Of a stretch of DNA of 64,000 bases, positions 35,870-44,963 are shown in pieces. The stretch spans positions 1-64,000 of the forward strand of contig JAFTUK010000039.1 in assembly GCA_017466325.1 (NCBI GenBank), in the 5' to 3' direction. The first letter of the stretch is position 1; every line of letters starts with the position of its first letter. Under the pieces are notes generated by a model, which did no database searches, was not told the DNA's origin, and was given only the letters and a program-made list of their open reading frames with translations. The stretch is from Bacteroidaceae bacterium (GTDB lineage: Bacteria; Bacteroidota; Bacteroidia; Bacteroidales; Bacteroidaceae). A program made the position numbers and the translations under genes.

Positions 35870-36982
35870 ATGAACGTAAAACGCATAATTTCAGCACTAC
35901 TCCTTGCTTTGGCATTAGTTGCGAGTGCTCAGGCAACAGACTTCGCTACAAAGGGACTTGAGCGTTTGGCATCTTGTGTTGGGCTGAACGGACTGGAATC
36001 CTTGCCCCAAGGTACACATTATATATATATGTATAAGGGACGCAAACTTGCCGTTCGTGTGAATGAGTGGAAAGAGGTGGAGCATATAGGCCTGCTTCTC
36101 TTTCCTGAGGAACTACGCAGACAGCATCCCCTGCCCATATATGATTTTCTGGAACGCTATCTTTTGGCCAGCAATGCCTTGCCAGATGATTCCGACGAGC
36201 GTTTTATGATGGCCTGGGATAAGGTGCATTTTGCCCATGGCAATGCACAGACGGCCCTGAAATTGGACACAATGACCTCCTTCTCGGAAAATCACGTTGG
36301 ACTTCGCGCCTACAAAGTGTCTTGGACTGATGGAGGCAGGAAACTTCTGGAGATGTCCTTCCAGATGGACTATCAGTTGTTGACTGGATGCAATGCTTTG
36401 GAATTGGAGAGTTCCCTGTTTAAGAAACTACGCCGTGGACTGCCCAAGGGTACAGTGTTGCCACAGGTAAACGTTTCTGCCGACGGTACGGAATATACAA
36501 AGCATGGCAAGTTCTTCATCAGCCCCATGGTACGTAACGACATCTATTACACCAAGAATGGCAATAATGCCGGTGCATGGTCGTTGGTGTCGGATCCCGC
36601 CCGTATGACAAAGACCATATCCAACATAATGATTGCCGCCGAGTCAGACCATGAAATGAAGGTGAGAATCAAATTGGACAAGTACGGCCTGCGAACAGAT
36701 AGCGTTACCGTAGACTATAAGGTGTGGCGCCAACTGTGTATCGAGGAGGGCTGCGTGCCTTATTTCGGTTTGAAGAGCAAGCAGGGCGACGTGTACCGAT
36801 GCTCCGTGTTTCTGGTCAATGAGACGGGCGGTTATCTGCATTTGCTTAGTATAGACGTGCCCGAAGATGCCGTAAGGATGCCCGAAAAGAAACTTGCCTT
36901 GGCAAGGTTATATTGCTACGTTCCGCTACACAACGTATCGGACAATGTGTTGAACCCTGCAGAATTTGAACCGGTTAAATAA
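35870..36982 (+). CDS. Secreted protein of unknown family (tubulin-like locus)
   Basis: A 370-residue protein with a signal peptide (about 1-22, LVASAQA). I do not recognise the family. The mature part is mixed alpha/beta with no repeats; notable stretches are LPQGTHYIYMYKGRKLAVRV, a lipid-pocket-like MSFQMDYQLLTGCNALELE, and DSVTVDYKVWRQLCIEEGC with three Cys. It begins 21 nt after the hairpin at 35813-35848 and lies only 6 nt before the next gene, starting a tight run of four genes encoding exported proteins. Confidence 0.55.
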   Translation: MNVKRIISALLLALALVASAQATDFATKGLERLASCVGLNGLESLPQGTHYIYMYKGRKLAVRVNEWKEVEHIGLLLFPEELRRQHPLPIYDFLERYLLASNALPDDSDERFMMAWDKVHFAHGNAQTALKLDTMTSFSENHVGLRAYKVSWTDGGRKLLEMSFQMDYQLLTGCNALELESSLFKKLRRGLPKGTVLPQVNVSADGTEYTKHGKFFISPMVRNDIYYTKNGNNAGAWSLVSDPARMTKTISNIMIAAESDHEMKVRIKLDKYGLRTDSVTVDYKVWRQLCIEEGCVPYFGLKSKQGDVYRCSVFLVNETGGYLHLLSIDVPEDAVRMPEKKLALARLYCYVPLHNVSDNVLNPAEFEPVK

Positions 36983-36988
36983 TCAATT

Positions 36989-37711
36989 ATGAAACAGAAG
37001 ATAAGATTGGCCGTAACATTGGCCGTAGCATTGCTCTCCTGTACCTCAATCCTTGCCCAAAATACGGTGGACGAGAAGAAAAAGGAAATCAATGCCATAA
37101 AGAAGAATTCGGATTACATCTATGCCGAGGCAACAATGGCCGACCAACAGGCAGCCATAGACCTGGCAAAGGAAATCCTTTATCAGAACGTAAACGAATG
37201 GGTGGCCAAGCAAAAGAAGTTTGCCGGTGCCAGCAACGTGATTACGGTGAACACCAATTACTCGGTCGAGGACATGACCTTGCCAAGAGGCAACTGGTTC
37301 AGAGCATTCATGTATGTCAAGAAGACGGACATTATACCCGCAGGCAACGTAGCCGTAATGAAAGTTGCCCGCACAGAACCCGATGCGGAAAAAGCCGCTC
37401 CCGTAGAACCGGAGGCGAAGCAGGAGTCTCCTGAAGACATCATCAAAAAGCAACTGCTGGAATGCGAGAATACAGGCCAACTGTCCACCTTGCTCAAGAA
37501 CCTCAAGGCAGAGGGAAAGGTGACTGATTACCAGAAACTCAACAGTATAGCATCTCCTGAAGGCTATATCATTGCCATCTTCAGCAAGGAAGGTGTCATC
37601 CGTGCCATACTGAGCGAGGGAGCAGAGCGTACAAACGTGAAGACAGGCCAGCCCGACCAGATTTCCAACTACAAGGGCAACGGGGCAATAGGTATTAAAA
37701 TAAAGAAATAA
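36989..37711 (+). CDS. Secreted protein, LPP20/FlgP-like in outline
   Basis: A 240-residue protein with a signal peptide (about 1-23, SILAQ). Residues 30-140 (YIYAEATMADQQAAIDLAKEILYQNVNEW, then FRAFMYVKKTDI) have the look of the small alpha/beta domain of bacterial envelope lipoproteins such as LPP20: an AxxDxxxAxxxA-type helix followed by a strand ending in aromatic residues. This is only a resemblance. An Ala/Pro/Glu linker leads to a second domain (150-240, QLLECENTGQLSTLLKNLK; GYIIAIFSKEGVIRAIL). Gaps to both neighbours are 6-8 nt, so translation is probably coupled. Confidence 0.5.
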   Translation: MKQKIRLAVTLAVALLSCTSILAQNTVDEKKKEINAIKKNSDYIYAEATMADQQAAIDLAKEILYQNVNEWVAKQKKFAGASNVITVNTNYSVEDMTLPRGNWFRAFMYVKKTDIIPAGNVAVMKVARTEPDAEKAAPVEPEAKQESPEDIIKKQLLECENTGQLSTLLKNLKAEGKVTDYQKLNSIASPEGYIIAIFSKEGVIRAILSEGAERTNVKTGQPDQISNYKGNGAIGIKIKK

Positions 37712-37718
37712 GACAGAT

Positions 37719-38732
37719 ATGAAAAGGATAATATTATGTATGTTTGCATTGATGGCAATGCTCTCAGCCAATGCAATTACGGTGACCATCACCGTGGACG
37801 AGGGTTTTGACAATCCTGCCATCTTGCAGAAGATGCAGGCGAACCTCGGGCAAGTACTTACCGAAATCAACGATGCCTATAACGGCAAGAGGGACATCAA
37901 CACGTCCTCTCTGCAGATGGACGACCATGCCAAGAACATGCTTGTTACCCTGTGGTCCACGGTGCACTTCTATTGCGACGATGAAGAAGTGGTGGACAGA
38001 TGCTGGCCCTTGCAGAATTCTTATCTCTTGCGCCAGATTCCCTTGATTCTTGAACCTCAGGACGAGTCCTTCACAAGCGGCACCTACCAGGAGGCGGTAA
38101 TAGAATTCGACAAGACCGGCAAGATTACCGACTTCCGCTTTGCGCTGGACGCACAGTTGTCCGAGAGCATGGAACGTTGCGGTTCTGTTGTCGAGACCGA
38201 ACGCCGTATGATAATCCTAGACTACATCGAGCAGTTCCGCACCGCCTACTGTACCAAGGACATCGCTTTCATGGAAAAGATTTTCAGCGACGATGCCGTG
38301 ATCATCACCGGCAAGGTTATCCGCACACGTCCCAACGACTTCGGCAAGTCCAATGCAAAGGTTGTTTACAACAAGCAGACAAAACAGGAATATCTCAGGA
38401 ACCTGAAACGTGCATTCCTCCGCAACAAGTACATTGACGTCAAGTTCAGTGAGATTGGCGGTGGTTCAAACGAGGGAGGATGTCCCGGCATCACCCGTTC
38501 GCAGAACAATCCCAACTTCTATGGCGTGCGCCTGTTCCAGGAATGGAAGTCCAGCAACTATAGCGATGAGGGTTACGTGTTCCTGCTTTGGAACTTTACC
38601 AACGAGAACGAGCCCGTCATAGAGGTAAGGACCTGGCAGCCCTCCTACATTGCAACCGGTAACGGACAGAAGCAGGCTCTTCCCGAGGAGGACATATTTA
38701 GCATGAGTTCGGTAGAGGACATGATTAAATAA
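37719..38732 (+). CDS. Secreted protein with an NTF2-like C-terminal domain
   Basis: A 337-residue protein with a signal peptide (about 1-19, LSANA). Residues 20-160 are of unknown type. From about 165 on, the pattern YIEQFRTAYCTKDIAFMEKI, FSDDAVIITGKVI, YLRNLKRAFLRNKYIDVKFS and, at the end, EGYVFLLWNFTNENEPVIEV fits an NTF2/SnoaL-like cone fold. Such domains bind small ligands or peptides; here no active-site residues can be assigned. It lies 7 nt after and 8 nt before its neighbours. Confidence 0.6.
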   Translation: MKRIILCMFALMAMLSANAITVTITVDEGFDNPAILQKMQANLGQVLTEINDAYNGKRDINTSSLQMDDHAKNMLVTLWSTVHFYCDDEEVVDRCWPLQNSYLLRQIPLILEPQDESFTSGTYQEAVIEFDKTGKITDFRFALDAQLSESMERCGSVVETERRMIILDYIEQFRTAYCTKDIAFMEKIFSDDAVIITGKVIRTRPNDFGKSNAKVVYNKQTKQEYLRNLKRAFLRNKYIDVKFSEIGGGSNEGGCPGITRSQNNPNFYGVRLFQEWKSSNYSDEGYVFLLWNFTNENEPVIEVRTWQPSYIATGNGQKQALPEEDIFSMSSVEDMIK

Positions 38733-38740
38733 ACAAGGAC

Positions 38741-40294
38741 ATGAAATTACGTTTGGTAGCATTATATGCGTTATCATGTGTAGTTATGCTTGTCAGTGCA
38801 CAGGAGTCCATGATAACAATATCCAAGGATTCAAGATTATCCAAAGAGGAGCAATTAGAGGGTAAGGCGGCAGTTGTCTTCATATCAAAGTCAGAAGAAC
38901 TCGTCATCAGTACGACTGTCAATAAAGACCCTATATGCGATACTCCACAGAAGACCGCCCAAGGATTCGAGTACAGGATGGTACTGGACATTTCCGGCGG
39001 ACGGGACCGCATTTTCAATATTTCCAAGAAGGGCACCACCTTTTCCGAAAAGACCGGACAGATTTTGCTGGAAGCCGACAGATGCATAGGTTTTAACGTG
39101 GAGATCGTGAACAACCCTATTACCATGGAAACTTCTGATGAAGGAGGGTATTATATCCAAAGCGGGAACGGTTGGGCACTGATAGAAATAAACAGTGAGA
39201 TAAAACTGGACCTGACCTACAGTCCTGATCTGCGCGCCATACACAAGAGCGGCCTTTCCAAGGCCGGCACTTATGTGGACTCACTCATTATCAAGGTATC
39301 GGACCTGCATGACATGACCGAGGACCTGAAAGAAAAGACCGTCTCCCTGGAACTCCTGAATGCGCAATACGACTCCCTGCTTGAAAAGCAGGCATCTGAT
39401 GCGGAAATAGATGCTCTGGAAAAGAAGATTGACATTACCAAGGACGAAGTAGAGAAGATGTCGGACAAACTGAATCATCTGACCTATATAAGCATCAAGG
39501 GAGAAGGGACTAACGAACGCACCATAGAGCAGGCAGACGTACTCGCCCTGAACAGCAAGGAAAAAAGGGCATATAAGGTGATGGCGCTGCTGAAGACCGT
39601 CTCCGTATTCAAGACAAAGTACGAGGAAATGGTGAACCAGGCCGTCAGTCACAAGAACTCCCGCGACTATGCTGCAGCCAAGATGTACTACGAGAATGCG
39701 GCACAATCCGAAGGGGCATCAGAGAGCGACAAGCAGGCAGCCCTGCAGAGCGCACAGCAGATGGACAAACTTGCCAAATTCAAGGCAGAGACCGACGCTA
39801 CCGCCGACAAACTGTATGAACTTTCCGCCAACAACAGGGTTGTCAACAAGGAGGCCTTCATCAAGATGATAGACGACATGGTGGAGCGCTACAATGCTCT
39901 GCACATGGAAACTGGCGACAAGTTCTACCAGGACGAGGCGCAACGCCTGCTCAAAGAAAAGGGCAACCTGGGCTTCGTGTTCAAGGGCAGATGTGTCATT
40001 GGCGAGTACAAGGGAGGTTCACTTCAGGAAACACCGCTTACCAATGTCAGGATCTACGGTTCACAGTCCTCCAATTGCGAGGATATGGACAAAAAAGACT
40101 ACCTGCACAAGGGTGAACTGATAACCACAGTTACTGACCCCGATGGCAGATACAGCCTTACACTGAAACCCGGACAGTACAAGACGCTGATATTCGAGGC
40201 AACTCATGACAAGAAGATAAAGAAGAACAAGCATGTCAGCGTGGAAGGACGTACGGACGACAGAAACGTGAAGATACGCTTCGCCAAGGACTAA
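38741..40294 (+). CDS. Secreted coiled-coil protein with a C-terminal carboxypeptidase-regulatory-like domain
   Basis: A 517-residue protein with a signal peptide (about 1-20, LVSAQ). Residues 25-180 are beta-rich (EGKAAVVFISKSEELVIST; YRMVLDISGGRDRIFNI). Residues about 185-420 are a long helical, heptad-rich region (LKEKTVSLELLNAQYDSLLE; IDALEKKIDITKDEVEKMS) with a TPR-like piece (SRDYAAAKMYYENAAQSEG). The last 85 residues (LTNVRIYGS..., LITTVTDPDGRYSLTLKPG, YKTLIFEATH) fit a carboxypeptidase-regulatory-like beta-sandwich. It could be a structural envelope component. Tightly spaced after the NTF2-like gene. Confidence 0.6.
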   Translation: MKLRLVALYALSCVVMLVSAQESMITISKDSRLSKEEQLEGKAAVVFISKSEELVISTTVNKDPICDTPQKTAQGFEYRMVLDISGGRDRIFNISKKGTTFSEKTGQILLEADRCIGFNVEIVNNPITMETSDEGGYYIQSGNGWALIEINSEIKLDLTYSPDLRAIHKSGLSKAGTYVDSLIIKVSDLHDMTEDLKEKTVSLELLNAQYDSLLEKQASDAEIDALEKKIDITKDEVEKMSDKLNHLTYISIKGEGTNERTIEQADVLALNSKEKRAYKVMALLKTVSVFKTKYEEMVNQAVSHKNSRDYAAAKMYYENAAQSEGASESDKQAALQSAQQMDKLAKFKAETDATADKLYELSANNRVVNKEAFIKMIDDMVERYNALHMETGDKFYQDEAQRLLKEKGNLGFVFKGRCVIGEYKGGSLQETPLTNVRIYGSQSSNCEDMDKKDYLHKGELITTVTDPDGRYSLTLKPGQYKTLIFEATHDKKIKKNKHVSVEGRTDDRNVKIRFAKD

Positions 40295-40389
40295 GTCCCG
40301 TGCCCAATGCTACTTCCCATTGAGTCGTAAACGACCGGCCCAAATACTTGCATAAAAGATTTTACCATAACAATAATCAAATATTAACG

Positions 40390-41148
40390 ATGAAAAAGTT
40401 ATTGACTTTTATAGCACTATCCATGTGTTTAGGATTGATTGCGCCTGTTCAGGCAAACAACTTTGTTGACAAAAAGGAGAAGAAGGAAAAGAAGAAGAAG
40501 GCCAAGAAGCCTTATGTATGGGTAATGCCTGCACTGACCGGCAACAAGGATTTCGACGACTACCTGAAACTGTGCGATGACCTGAACAACAAGATTGTAT
40601 CATACTCCGAAAACATTGTCTTCTACGAAGTGGCAGAAGTACATGTTATAGACGAAAGCGGCGAAAAGGACATACAGTATCACGTTGTGGACTCTGCCGG
40701 CAATCTCCGTAGCGCCAACAAGGCTTATCAGCAGAACTTCGACCTGATTACAGCATACCCCCTTATCGCCCTGGACATGACCAACCTTACCCTTGTTTCA
40801 AGTACTGCAACCTTGGCCTTACCTGACCTTGGCCTGAATTCATTGACTTACGGCAAGTACCTCAAGGCTGGTCCCATCCTCATTGGCCGTGGCGGCAAGG
40901 AGATGAAGGAGATCTACAAGCGTGCCCGCAACCAGGCCAAGCAGATCAAAGCCTTGAAAGAAGGAAAGATAGATGACGTCAAGGCCCTGAATGCCGAAAT
41001 AAACGCTTCGGATGTTGAAGCCGGCACTGCCTCTATCCGCGTGATCGAGAAGCAGAAGACCGACTATAGCACAGAACTGGAAAAGGTAACCAAGGAAGAC
41101 AACGAGACCCCCATCGAGGATATGGATATTCCCGAAGAGGAGGTTTAA
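40390..41148 (+). CDS. Secreted protein of unknown family
   Basis: A 252-residue protein. The ATG at 40390 begins a signal peptide (MKKLLTFIALSMCLGLIAPV then QA); an earlier in-frame ATG at 40348 does not. A very basic stretch follows (KKEKKEKKKKAKKP), then a globular part (YVWVMPALTGNKDFDDYLKL, ALDMTNLTLVSSTATLALPD), a helical segment (ARNQAKQIKALKEGKIDDV) and an acidic tail. No family recognised. It is separated from the previous gene by 95 nt and from the next by 90 nt. Confidence 0.5.
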   Translation: MKKLLTFIALSMCLGLIAPVQANNFVDKKEKKEKKKKAKKPYVWVMPALTGNKDFDDYLKLCDDLNNKIVSYSENIVFYEVAEVHVIDESGEKDIQYHVVDSAGNLRSANKAYQQNFDLITAYPLIALDMTNLTLVSSTATLALPDLGLNSLTYGKYLKAGPILIGRGGKEMKEIYKRARNQAKQIKALKEGKIDDVKALNAEINASDVEAGTASIRVIEKQKTDYSTELEKVTKEDNETPIEDMDIPEEEV

Positions 41149-41173
41149 TCCAAACATTACAGAAACAGAACAG

Positions 41174-41218
41174 GAAAGGGTGGGTAACCGTCTGCAGAGC
41201 AGGCATACCCTCCCTTTC
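41174..41218 (+). terminator. Hairpin before the second tubulin-like gene
   Basis: GAAAGGG.GGGTA pairs with TACCC.CCCTTTC across a loop of about 20 nt. The tail (ATCCTTATAT) is only weakly T-rich. Confidence 0.5.
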
Positions 41219-41238
41219 ATCCTTATATCAGACATTAT

Positions 41239-42975
41239 ATGGCAAGAATAGCATGTTCCGGCAGTCATATTATGGTAGGCCTTGGGAGACTTGGCGGCTT
41301 GGTGCTGAAAGAGTTCAAGATGCGCATCTTCGAAGAGTTCCCCACCAGCGAGGAGCGCAACCGGCTTCCTGTGGCACTGCTCTATGTGGACTCTACCGAC
41401 GAGATGATGCCCAAAGACGGACTTCCGCACCCCGGCTTCCGTGTCATGGACCAGGACGCCTCGTTCACCCGTAGCGAGTTCCTGAACATCAAGGGCGTGC
41501 CCGTAGAGCACATCCTGGAGCACATCAACTCTTATCCAGCGCTTAGGGGGATAGTGGAGAATGTAGACAATTCAAAGGATGTAAGCGATGCCTTAGGACA
41601 ATTGGGTTCGGGCGATACATTCAAGCGTCGTGCCAATCGTCTGCTTTTTGGCGCCAATGCGTCAGGATATGTAAACGCCCTGCGCAACGCATTTTCCCAA
41701 TGCCTGGCCAGTCCAGAAAACACCAGTGAACCCTGTATCAATATCTTTGCAGGCCTGAGCGATGGTACAGGTTCCGGAACCATCATAGATGCTGTGGTGC
41801 AGGCCCGCAAGGCCTTTCCTCTGGCCTATATCAATGTGTATGCCTTGCTCCTTGACACCAAGTCCGAATACCATCCCCCTCAGTTCCGTGGCAACACTTA
41901 TGCCGCACTGGCAGAACTCAATGCCCTTCAGGCGGGCAGGTGGTCTCCCTACGACGTGACCGGCATAGGCAGGGCAGATCTGTATAACTACAGGATCAAG
42001 GGCGTTGCAGACAGTGTGCTGATATGCAGCAATGCAGGACAGAACGGACTCTTGCTTCATCCATACCGCGAGTTGCCCAGGGTGGTGAGCGATTTCCTGT
42101 TTGCACAAACGTTCATGCCAGATTGCTATGATAATGAGTGCTTGAAAAGGATTATGCGGTTCGAAACCATGGACGATAGGGCTTGCGAATACGACGAGAC
42201 CGCCAATGAGGACGAGCATGGCAGAATCCCCGTGGCCAGGACAAAGAAACTTGCCTCCTTCGGCATCAAGCGTGTGGTGTATCCCGAACTCAGCACCGAC
42301 GACGACATCAAGAAGTTTGCACATGACATCATTTCCCAGAGCGGCACCCTGCTGAACCTGAACAATGACCAGTTGCAACTGCACCTGCGCAACAACGAGG
42401 GCTGGCTCAGTCCTGACAATCCCGCATCTCGCAACAGGAAAGTTCTCTACGTCTCAATACCCGCCCCCGACGAGAATGCAGGACCGGGCAAGTTTGCCGA
42501 CAAACTGGAGGACGCCATCAAGAATACATTTTATCAGAACGATGTCCATGCCGAACTGATTGTGGACCGCAGGGGTGCATTCAGGAAGGAAATTCTTGTC
42601 CTGACCTACGAATACCTCTTCCCCATGCGCGCAATAGAGGGCATAGAGGTGTACAAGAAATGGTACGACGACACCCTGTATACACATAATCCACGTACAA
42701 ATGCCCAAAGGTCCGTAGATATCCACACCGAAATGTGCAGGAGGACACTGCCGTCTATAATGCCCCTGTCGGAACAGTCCTCACCCAGTATAAAACTGTA
42801 CGTTGCCGTGGGAGAAAGCGCCTATGGCCCCTATACCTATGAAGAATGCAGGATTTTTGTTGCAGAGCAAAGGATAGTGCCCCATACTCTCGTGTGGATG
42901 CCAGATATGCCAGCATGGACATAAGCAAGCCAAGTCCCCTTCCTGCAGGAATTGTTCCAGCAGATTTATGGATAG
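41239..42975 (+). pseudogene. Decaying, internally deleted paralogue of the tubulin-like protein
   Basis: The open frame (41239-42924, 561 codons) aligns with the large protein from residue 1 to about 351 and then jumps to the equivalent of residue 740, so the whole ~390-residue helical middle is missing. The QPFGQ repeats are gone as well. GLGGTGG has become GLGRLGG, and the signature GGTGSGS has become DGTGSGT (175-181). The TAA at 42922 falls inside the GYF_2-like domain, after MPAWT. The same frame then reads ASQVPFLQELFQQIYG before a TAG at 42973, matching the intact copy (AGQVPALQALF). It may still make a shortened protein; I regard it as degenerating. Confidence 0.75.
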
Positions 42976-43204
42976 GCTTTTTGGGGGGAGGGTAGCCTTG
43001 GATGCTCTTAGGTTGCTGTAAAGAAAATTCCATGTGCAGATATTAGTGCATTATGTAATGCGAGGGCAAATCTTGCCCATATAGTATGGAAAATCTCAGG
43101 ATTAAAAGGGGATTGAGATTCGTGTAATAGTAAAGTGTTAATATTCAATGCCTTTATGATTAAGTCTCTTGTATTCGCTCGTGATTCTTGCAACCGTTAT
43201 TTAT

Positions 43205-43314
43205 GTCCTCGTGATAACGGAGGTCGGTCCTCCCGAGAACGAGGCTTTGACGTCCCGAGGACAGAGGCCCGTCCTCACGAGGGCCAAAACCGCTCTTCGG
43301 GAGGCGTGTCGTAA
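43205..43314. repeat. Intergenic tandem array, 22-nt period (array 4)
   Basis: Five steps of 22 nt (43205, 43227, 43249, 43271, 43293) begin GTCCTCGTGA, GTCCTCCCGA, GACGTCCCGA, GTCCTCACGA and CTCTTCGGGA. The GTCCTC word is shared with array 3; the rest of each unit differs. Confidence 0.75.
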
Positions 43315-43320
43315 ATACGC

Positions 43321-43353
43321 AGGAACCCAGGGCTACCTTTGCCCTGGGTTCCT
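43321..43353 (-). terminator. Terminator downstream of murF
   Basis: AGGAACCCAGGGC pairs perfectly with GCCCTGGGTTCCT around a seven-base loop. It lies about 100 nt beyond the murF stop in the convergent gap and could serve either strand. Confidence 0.65.
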
Positions 43354-43450
43354 GTTGTAATGTAAAGGATTTTGTATTCCTCAGCATGTGCTTGCTCCTG
43401 TCGGTTTATCCCAAATTGATTTGGTTTACCCCCCTTGCCGTGTGTGTTTA

Positions 43451-44749
43451 CTATAGCGCTTCGGGCAGTTGGAACAGCCTTGTGCCGTTGCTTCCCTTTA
43501 TCAGTATGGTGCGGGACGATACAGGGGATGAGGTGAGGCGTTCTTTTGCCTCCTCCACGTTGGCAAATATGGTGTGGGCGGTATGGAGTGCCGAGCGATC
43601 CGTTTTCGTGAACTCCTGCCCTACGAGCCATATCTCGTGGAGGTCCATTGTGGCAAGGCGGTCCACGACCCTTTGGTGCTCGGTGGCGCTGTCTGCCCCC
43701 AGTTCGCGCATCTCGCCCAGGATGGCCATCTTGTTCTCCGCCTGCATCTGGCGGAAGTTTTCCAGGGCTGCCGCCATGCTGGTGGGATTGGCGTTGTAGG
43801 CATCTATGATGAGACTGTTTCGTTCCGTCTTGCGGAACTCGCTACGGTTGTTTGTGGGCACGTATTCCTCCAGGGCCTTGTCTATGAGGGCAGGCTCCAC
43901 GCCGAAATGCAGTCCTGCGGTAATGGCAGACAGGACGTTGGCAAGGTTGTAGGAACCTATGAGGTTTGTCTGCACCGTGTGCCACTGCTCCTCTGCCTTG
44001 CAGTACCAGCGGACACGGAGCATGGGGTTGCACTCCGCCACCTCTCCCTGCACGTAAGGCACGGTTTCCATGCCGCGTTCCGTTGCCATGGCGCTCAGGT
44101 CGGCATCCTCGGTATTGAGAAAGGCAAAGCATCCGCGCCTGTGCAGGTCGTCGTAGAGTTCTCCCTTCGTGCGCTTCACGCCCTCGAAGGAGCCGAAGCC
44201 CTCCAGATGGGCACGCCCCACGTTGGTTATCAAGCCGCAATCAGCCTGCACCATCCGGCACAGGAAGGCTATTTCGCCCGGATGGTTGGCGCCTGTCTCG
44301 ATAACCGCCATTTCATGCTCGGGGCACAGACGCAGCAGGGTGCGCGGCACGCCGATGTGGTTGTTCAGGTTGCCCTGGGTGAAGAGGGTGTTGTACTTTG
44401 CGGAAAGTACGGCAGACACCAGTTCCTTGGTGGTGGTCTTGCCGTTGGTGCCTGTTATCTGCACCACGGGGATTTGGGTTTGTTGCCGGTGGTGTGCCGC
44501 CAGCGCCTGAAGCGAGGTCAGTACATCCTCCACCAGGCAGAAACGATTGTCATCTTCGGGGACAATATCCGCTTTGTCCACCACGGCCACGGCACACCCC
44601 TTTTCCAGGGCTTGCATGGCATACAGGTTGCCGTCGAAATTCTCACCCTTCAGTGCAAAAAACATGCTCCCTTCGGGGCAGTTGCGACTGTCCGTCGTAA
44701 CCTCGGGATGTTGCAGAAACACCTCGTATAGTTGTTCTGTGCTTGTCAT
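43451..44749 (-). CDS. murF: UDP-N-acetylmuramoyl-tripeptide--D-alanyl-D-alanine ligase
   Basis: A 432-residue Mur ligase that adds D-Ala-D-Ala to the peptidoglycan precursor. Motifs: TTDSRNCPEGSMFFALKGE near the N-terminus (substrate binding), the P-loop ITGTNGKTTTKELV near residue 97, NNHIGVPRTLL, ETGANHPGEIAFL, and in the C-terminal domain DAYNANPTSM and LGEMRELG. It stands alone on the minus strand, divergent from folP. Confidence 0.95.
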   Translation of the reverse strand: MTSTEQLYEVFLQHPEVTTDSRNCPEGSMFFALKGENFDGNLYAMQALEKGCAVAVVDKADIVPEDDNRFCLVEDVLTSLQALAAHHRQQTQIPVVQITGTNGKTTTKELVSAVLSAKYNTLFTQGNLNNHIGVPRTLLRLCPEHEMAVIETGANHPGEIAFLCRMVQADCGLITNVGRAHLEGFGSFEGVKRTKGELYDDLHRRGCFAFLNTEDADLSAMATERGMETVPYVQGEVAECNPMLRVRWYCKAEEQWHTVQTNLIGSYNLANVLSAITAGLHFGVEPALIDKALEEYVPTNNRSEFRKTERNSLIIDAYNANPTSMAAALENFRQMQAENKMAILGEMRELGADSATEHQRVVDRLATMDLHEIWLVGQEFTKTDRSALHTAHTIFANVEEAKERLTSSPVSSRTILIKGSNGTRLFQLPEAL

Positions 44750-44791
44750 TGGATTTGCTAAATGGACATTACAAATGCAAAGTTACGAAAA

Positions 44792-44936
44792 TTCCCCAAA
44801 TAAAAGTCCGCTTTATTTTGTTATTCGCTCACTTATTCGTAACTCTGACCTATGGTCTTAGTTACTTTCGTTCGGATTTCCAAAATTAAAGTCTACTTTA
44901 TTTTGTAAATCGCTCACTTATTCGTAACTTTGACCT
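44792..44936 (+). promoter_or_regulatory. Duplicated promoter region upstream of folP
   Basis: Two copies of about 60 nt (44792-44851 and 44877-44936), offset by exactly 85 nt, share CTTTATTTTGT, TCGCTCACTTATTCGTAACT and GACCT. Each carries TTTG and a -7 box with 19 nt between: TTTG 44817-44820 with TAACTCTG 44840-44847, and TTTG 44902-44905 with TAACTTTG 44925-44932. The downstream copy matches consensus fully and lies 31 nt before the folP ATG. Confidence 0.75.
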
Positions 44937-44963
44937 GCATAAAGAGTGCATATATAAATAGCA

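Larger units (their letters stand above)
42976..43450. other. Gene-free region between the tubulin-like locus and murF
   Basis: About 475 nt with no credible ORF. It contains tandem array 4 (43205-43314) and a terminator hairpin (43321-43353). A G-rich tract (TTTTTGGGGGGAGGG) lies just after the pseudogene end. Confidence 0.5.

Noticed and set aside
41239..42924. Treating the second tubulin-like gene as a normal intact paralogue.
   Set aside because: Homology continues in frame beyond the stop codon, the helical middle is missing and the GTP-binding glycine motifs are altered, so pseudogene or decaying gene is the better call.
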